DNA of 64,000 bases from Phoronis australis (Eukaryota > Phoronida > Phoronidae). The notes under the pieces are model-generated. The model was given only the letters and a program-made list of their open reading frames with translations, was not told the origin of the DNA and searched no databases. Each line of letters opens with the position of its first letter. Position 1 is the stretch's first letter. A program made the translations under genes and the position numbers. Of this stretch, positions 59,084-64,000 are shown piece by piece. Location: assembly GCA_002633005.1 (NCBI GenBank), contig NMRA01000388.1:62001-126000 (forward strand), read 5' to 3'.

Positions 59084-62000
59084 TAGCGGAGAGGGAATTC
59101 ATGAAAATCGCGCACTTTGTGACAAGTTTCTGCAAATTGGTACAATGTTAGGAATAGGTAAAACATTTCTAAAAAGCACCGCAAACAAACTGTGCTAACC
59201 CCCTAGTGGCCGCTACGCACAAAATCCAACATGGCCGCCGCCGAAAATGGAAATTGGCATATCTCGGCTATGATCATAACCAGATCATGTTGTAAATCCA
59301 TGTTTTCAGTATTTTTGGGTGCGGGGAGTTTATTTCTGATGTTAGTTTTTATGATTTGAGGCCATTAAAATATTTTTAAACTTTCTATGAACTGAAAATA
59401 CCAAACGCTTGGCCCCGCGCATTGTGTCCGGATAGAAAATGTCAAACGCTTGTTCCCGCGCAGCTCCACTCTTGCATCTATTGGTTGTTGGTTTGAATAA
59501 GGCTGCATATAATGCTCAGAAGAAAAAAATGCAATGGCGGTACCCTGATGAGGTCGGTGAATCAAAAATGGTAAGCCTATGCTTCATGGGCATGCTCCAC
59601 ATCGAAATGGCATCTCAAGAGAGTGGAGGTAAACTGTTGGACGGATCTGGATGGGACCACATGTTCTCCCTAGACTCCTGGTGTTGCACCATCTCCTCTG
59701 GGTGGAAAGCATGTCAAGCGTACCAGATGTACATACCAACTCACATTGGCTTCATGATTTAAAGAAACAGGCATATGATGATGAGTACTGTCATGAAAAG
59801 TCTGGACCTCACGAAAGCTTTGATATGTGGGAAAAACGAGTCTGCAATGCTCCAACAGTTTGTTAATGGAAAATGGTAAGAGACTACCTGCTAATTAACT
59901 GTCGCTTCATTCGAGGTCAGAGACTGGGCCATTGACTTTGAAAGCCCATGTGAAGAATTGTGTCTATGGTTTTTTGCATTTGTACATACGAATTACGCTG
60001 GATGCCTTTTTTCTTGAGAGCCATGGTACAACTTCCACAGACCCACCCTTCAGTGGACGAAGATTTCATGGAAGGGAAATTTGGTGTTCAATGTAGTGAC
60101 TGGAAGTTTTCTGTGACATGAGCCAAGAGCACAGTATGAAGTTCTTGAAGGAGGACAGTGGTGCAAACGGACTCTACAAGAAGACAAGTAATGATTGAGC
60201 TCTTAAGGGCAGAAGTGTTGAGCTTAATTGATGAGTTTGAGGATGCATGCTTCTCAACATCAAGAAACAATGACAATCTGAAGCATCCTGAGTCTTCTAT
60301 TGCTGAACAAACAAAGTTTCTGAAGGACCTCAAAGCTCTCTGCGACCTTGTGAAGGAGGGTTGAGTTGTCAATCCGTTCCAGGAGACTTGCTCAGATCTT
60401 ATTACCTTGGACACTGGTGAGATCATAGATCCCGAGATCATCAACTGCCTTAGTGAACATCCGAACATTGGTCAAACCAAATTCACAGAAATTGTTACCA
60501 AACCATTGTCTGACATAAACCCAAGGACCAACTTGTTTACTTTCGCCAACAGACCTTCCACTGATTTGAAAAAGAATATTGACAAGCTGGGATCTGCCAA
60601 AGCGAATACGGCTATCATCATTAAGATGTTCATGTCACTCCAAGCACTTCCTGGAATAGAGATCGTAGAGTTTTCAGGCACGAAAATCAGCGTGAACCCC
60701 CATCTTTATGCGGTAGAGATAAACTTCTGTCAGGAACCATATCTGATATTCTTTCATGTCTGCCTGGCATGCCAGTTCCTGGCCGATCTCAAGCAGTCAA
60801 AGGAGCTTCTGTGGTTCTCGACGTGGCCGCCACAATACATCTTATATAACCCCAGCGTGCAAAAGTGTTTGGGGTGTATACACAGACGCAATTGGTGCCA
60901 CAGGTGCAAAGCCAGATGGCAGAGAGCACAAGAAGAGTGGATGCAGTCTGGGACACATACGGAGAGGATAGTCTGAAGTCATAAACTCATGTGAAGCGTG
61001 GCGAGACTGAATGGCGACAAAAACGGGTTTCGGCTAAGATACAAATGCCAGGGGAACTCAGTGGCATACATTCCTCAAAATTGTTAAAACAAGGACGAGC
61101 TCTTCCAGTTCGACATCGACGACCTTCTGGGCATCACAGCTGATTCACAGTACCAACTTCTTGCAACAAATGTCGACCTAATATTCAGCAGCAAACCAAC
61201 AGACGTATCACCGTTGTTTCCACGGCTACAGACAGTAGCTGACACGAGGATGGTGATGCATTTGCAACATGCAGCTGTTCAGGATGACACCAAGGCTTAC
61301 CTTAGGACACTTGTCAGTGTCGCGGTGGTTCTAGCAGTCAGCTTCTTTCACAAGCAAGGCCTCTAAGAGTTGTGGATTGGATTTGCATCTGGAAAAACTA
61401 TATGGATATTTCTATCCACCAAATCTCTTAAAATCTTTGGCCGCAGAAATGTGAAGTCATCCCACTCTTCCATGTACTGACAGGTTGTGATGTCGTCTCA
61501 GCAATCTTCGTGATTGAAAAACCATGGAATGCTTGGGCTGCTTTCCCCGAGGTCACAAATACTTTTATTGCCATCACTTATGACCCAACTACCCTCACAC
61601 ATGACTAGATTCTTTTACGACACCTTGAACGCTAAATAGTACTAAAATACAGTAAAAACTGAGGGACACGACCTGTGAATGACGCATGAAAGCTTCTGTT
61701 CACCCATGAACTGAAGACTCCTGAATCACTACCACCAACACAGCATGTTTCATTCCAACATGGTAAGCGTTCCCTGCTCACTGCACGTTTGTTTGGAAAC
61801 AGTCTCTTGCCAATAAAACCCCAGATACCAAACCATGTCTATGGGGTTGGAAATAGAATGCTAGAGCTACAAAATGAGTGCCATATTGGTCAGATCTGGA
61901 AGATGTAAGCCAGTTGTGTTCGCTACTTGTAGCTGTGTTGTTGCCTGCAAAGGCAATTGTAAGTGCCACCGAGCTGGACTTGGCCGGTGTACCACAGTGT

Positions 62001-62643
62001 GCAAATGTGAAGGTGCCTGACATTTCATCTTTCTCAATATCTAGTTGTTTTATAAGTTAGTATGCATACATGATACAAATTAGCAGCCACCAGTATTTAG
62101 CAGACAATTCTGTTCATTCAGTTGCTAATAAAATAGCTATGTTTCTATAGTCTCAGTCTAGAAGTATTGTCACAGTCAGTCCTATTTTGTTCAAACCTGG
62201 TTTTGGAAAAAGGTAATTTTAGAATTTTATGCGGTGAATCACATCGATTTTCCCATTAATTAAACAAAGTAACTTTTACGAGGACAAAAATAAATTTGAG
62301 TTATTTTGAATGACATTTGCTTTAAAAGTATCGTTTTGCGTTGGAACTGACCCCAAAACATAAAACTAGCACCAAAAATGCACTTCTCACCCCTCAAAAC
62401 ATTGAAACGATGATATCACAATGTGTTCTAGTGATAATAATAGCCAACATATGCCAATTTCCATTTTCGGCGGCGGCCATATTGGATTTTGCGCGTAACA
62501 ACCACCAGGGGGTAAGAACACTTTGTTTGCGGTGTTTTTTGAATTTCTTTTGCTTATACCTAATAGCGTGCCAAATTGCAAAAACGTGTCACAAAGTGCC
62601 CAATTTTTGCAAATCTGTACATTATTCCCTCCCCGCTATCTTA
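59084..62643 (+). mobile_element. TIR element of about 3.56 kb carrying a large decayed ORF
   Basis: Arms of ~290 bp (59,084-59,370 and 62,345-62,643) are inverted copies at roughly 75% by eye. Landmarks in order: AGCGG-AG-GGGAAT, GCACTTTGTGACA, CACCGCAAACAAA, ACCCCCT-GTGG, ACGC-CAAAATCCAA, ATGGCCGCCGCCGAAAATGG, AAATTGGCATAT. The exact termini and target duplication are unclear. The interior holds one broken gene of an uncharacterised family (59,439-62,040). The superfamily is not assigned. Confidence 0.72.
59439..62040 (+). pseudogene. decayed member of an uncharacterised transposon-associated protein family
   Basis: Homologous blocks occur in order across shifting frames. YPDEVGESKM and HIEMA...LLDGSGW lie at 59,540-59,660, KQAYDDEY at about 59,767, and SQEHSMKFLKEDSGANGL near 60,121, comparable to the family's HEQ...GDGGA..GL block. 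ETCSDLITLDTGEIIDPEII is at about 60,385-60,444, STRRVDAVWDTYGEDSLK near 60,925-60,978, EVIPLFHVLTGCDVVSA near 61,453-61,500, and a cysteine-rich end CSCKGNCKCHRAGLGRCTTV near 61,930-62,000. I recall this order from large uncharacterised proteins in cnidarian, mollusc and fish genomes. Many frameshifts and stops. The N-terminal portion is missing between the TIR and the first block. Biochemical role unknown. Confidence 0.7.
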
Positions 62644-62847
62644 AGTTACAGCTACCTTTCAATGCACGAAAGGTAACCTTATACTAAGGTGACTTTGTGG
62701 TGGCTTTGGGTTAGCGTATTGTGCGTATTGTGAAAGAGGCTTGGAGTTTGTTGTGTAATTTTGTTGGTTTTTTTGGGAAAGTGGAAGCTATACATTTTTG
62801 GAAACCTCGTGGAATGACAGTTCAGAAAATAATTGATTCCATTTTTG

Positions 62848-63140
62848 TCGGGCGTCTTGGATTTTCAAAAATGGCGCCGGTAAAATGCATTTTGCCCAAT
62901 ATCTCCGCTTTTGGGTCACATACATTGTTGTTTTTTATGGCTACACCTGCATTTCTCAGCTCAAGGAATTGGAAATTTTATTTTATTGGCGGCAATCTTG
63001 GCGGCCATCTTAGATTTTTAAAAATGGCCCCATAAAATACATTTTCCTCAGTGTCTTTGTTCTTGGGTCACTTAGAACGTTAGTTATAATGGCTGCACCC
63101 ACATTTTTGTGGTGAAGAAATATGAAAATCCAACTCATTA
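62848..63140. repeat. two degenerate ~147-bp tandem units
   Basis: Both units share CTTGGATTTT/CTTAGATTTT, AAAAATGGC(G/C)CC, TAAAAT(G/A)CATTTT, TTGGGTCAC, AATGGCT(A/G)CACC and ACATTTTT/GCATTTCT in the same order. They carry GGCGGCCATCTT and AAAATGGCGCC, which are YY1-like words. Lies just outside the TIR element. Confidence 0.6.
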
Positions 63141-63369
63141 AATAGAAAACATAACCAAAACCCCTTTTATTAGCAGCCACATTTTCTAAATGCATTCTTC
63201 ATGTAATCCAACACATATGATCACTATCTAACTTTCTTGTATATTTTGTTCGGAGCTTGTTTCCTTCAAGACACTTAAACTAAACCAGTATCCAAACAAC
63301 TTATTTACCTTTGAAGAGCATGAGAATGTGTTTTTGTAGCGTCAATAGTCTTTCAAAACTTTGAAATCA
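63141..63369. other. no feature seen
   Basis: AT-rich sequence between the tandem units and the terminal gene fragment. Confidence 0.5.
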
Positions 63370-64000
63370 GTCTATAGATCATTACTATAGTCATCACTGT
63401 CACCAGGAATCACATAATCATCACCATTTTTACACTCTGCCCTATACTGATATAGATCTGAGTAAGGAAGGTACTTCGATCGGCAAGAGCATCTTTTGGA
63501 AAGGGGCAATCGTTTTTGCACTGGCATCTAACCAGTCCAATGATAGCCTTTGGCGCCGGAAGCTCCTCAGTTGTGAGGGTTTCATCTGGTCATCTTTGTC
63601 CTTGTAAATTCATTCTGCAATGGGTCAAGGACCTCCAGTCGAGCAATGACTGCCTGGTCCCACACTCTAGCTTGAATAAACACCCTCAGCACATGCTGTT
63701 TCAAAGCACCAATGTTTGGTGGACGTTTGTCACCTTCAGCCATACGTTTACAGAGGAGGTACATTCTCAACTCTGGGAGGCTATTTGTCTCTATTCCTGT
63801 GGTGAGTACGCAGCACATGTAAAAGGGGCTAATGTGAAAAGAGGTTCACCTGTTACTTCGTAAGCAGTACAAAGAGTCTGCAGTGCATTAATATCATCAG
63901 CGTTTGCCTTCAAATATATATTCAACCTACAGAATGGACCAGTGTTGTCTGTCAATGTAAAAGCATGGAAAGCCAGAAGAGCCTTTGCCCAGACAGCACC
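63370..64000 (-). pseudogene. fragment of a second large transposon-type protein, runs off the window
   Basis: Reading leftwards from the window edge. KALLAFHAFT...DNTGPF lies at about 63,975-63,930. NSLPELRMYLLCKRMAEGDK and IGALKQHVLRVF...ARVWDQ are in frame 63,818-63,582. After a frameshift come APKAIIGLVRCQCKNDC at about 63,560 and a Cys-rich tail RCSCR...SDLYQYRAECKNGDDY, in which Tyr replaces Cys at several expected positions. It resembles the FHALTGCD...C-rich-tail organisation of the gene at 59.4-62.0 kb but is a distinct family member. Truncated at the window end, with at least two frame changes. Confidence 0.65.

Overview
This window looks like eukaryotic (animal) genomic DNA, most likely from a marine invertebrate. 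There are no dense operon-like genes. Open frames are short, AT-rich non-coding sequence dominates, GT-AG splice-like boundaries flank the recognisable coding relics, and the repeat types (Ty3/gypsy, Penelope-like GIY-YIG, tRNA-derived SINEs, TIR transposons, MITEs) are those of metazoan genomes. The species cannot be fixed from the sequence.

Layout. Positions 1-29,000 are mostly non-coding sequence with scattered small repeats: MITE-like TIR elements near 1.4, 2.8, 12.2 and 20.4 kb, a three-copy dispersed repeat (9.6, 14.2 and 18.3 kb), and SINE-like tRNA relics at 7.9 and 19.5 kb. The one convincing host-type coding exon is a 278-codon frame for a secreted protein at 14,822-15,658 on the minus strand. 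A block at 23.8-25.6 kb is repeated at 41.8-43.1 kb. At 29.27-31.03 kb lies a decayed Ty3/gypsy gag-pol on the minus strand, abutting a transposon end.

The dominant structure is a pair of near-identical large TIR transposons in opposite orientation: copy 1 at 31,032-40,690 and copy 2 at 44,942-53,952, separated by a 4.25-kb spacer. Each carries relics of a split transposase gene: a helix-turn-helix exon and a DDE/integrase-type exon with a shared stop codon, a shared short gap and a replaced catalytic glutamate. Between these exons sits an array of about nine ~145-bp units, each headed by a CTCF-like core (CCACTAGGGGGC type). The two copies differ by a disrupted first exon, a 145-bp tandem duplication, and a duplicated segment around the only N in the window (36,565).

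Downstream of copy 2 is a Penelope-like GIY-YIG relic (54.3-55.0 kb). A second TIR element at about 59,084-62,643 has ~290-bp arms enclosing a frameshifted copy of a large uncharacterised protein family with a cysteine-rich tail. The window ends inside a minus-strand fragment of a related type (63.37-64.0 kb). None of the mobile elements appears able to make an intact protein here. The interest lies in their architecture, their shared defects and the regulatory-like motifs they carry.
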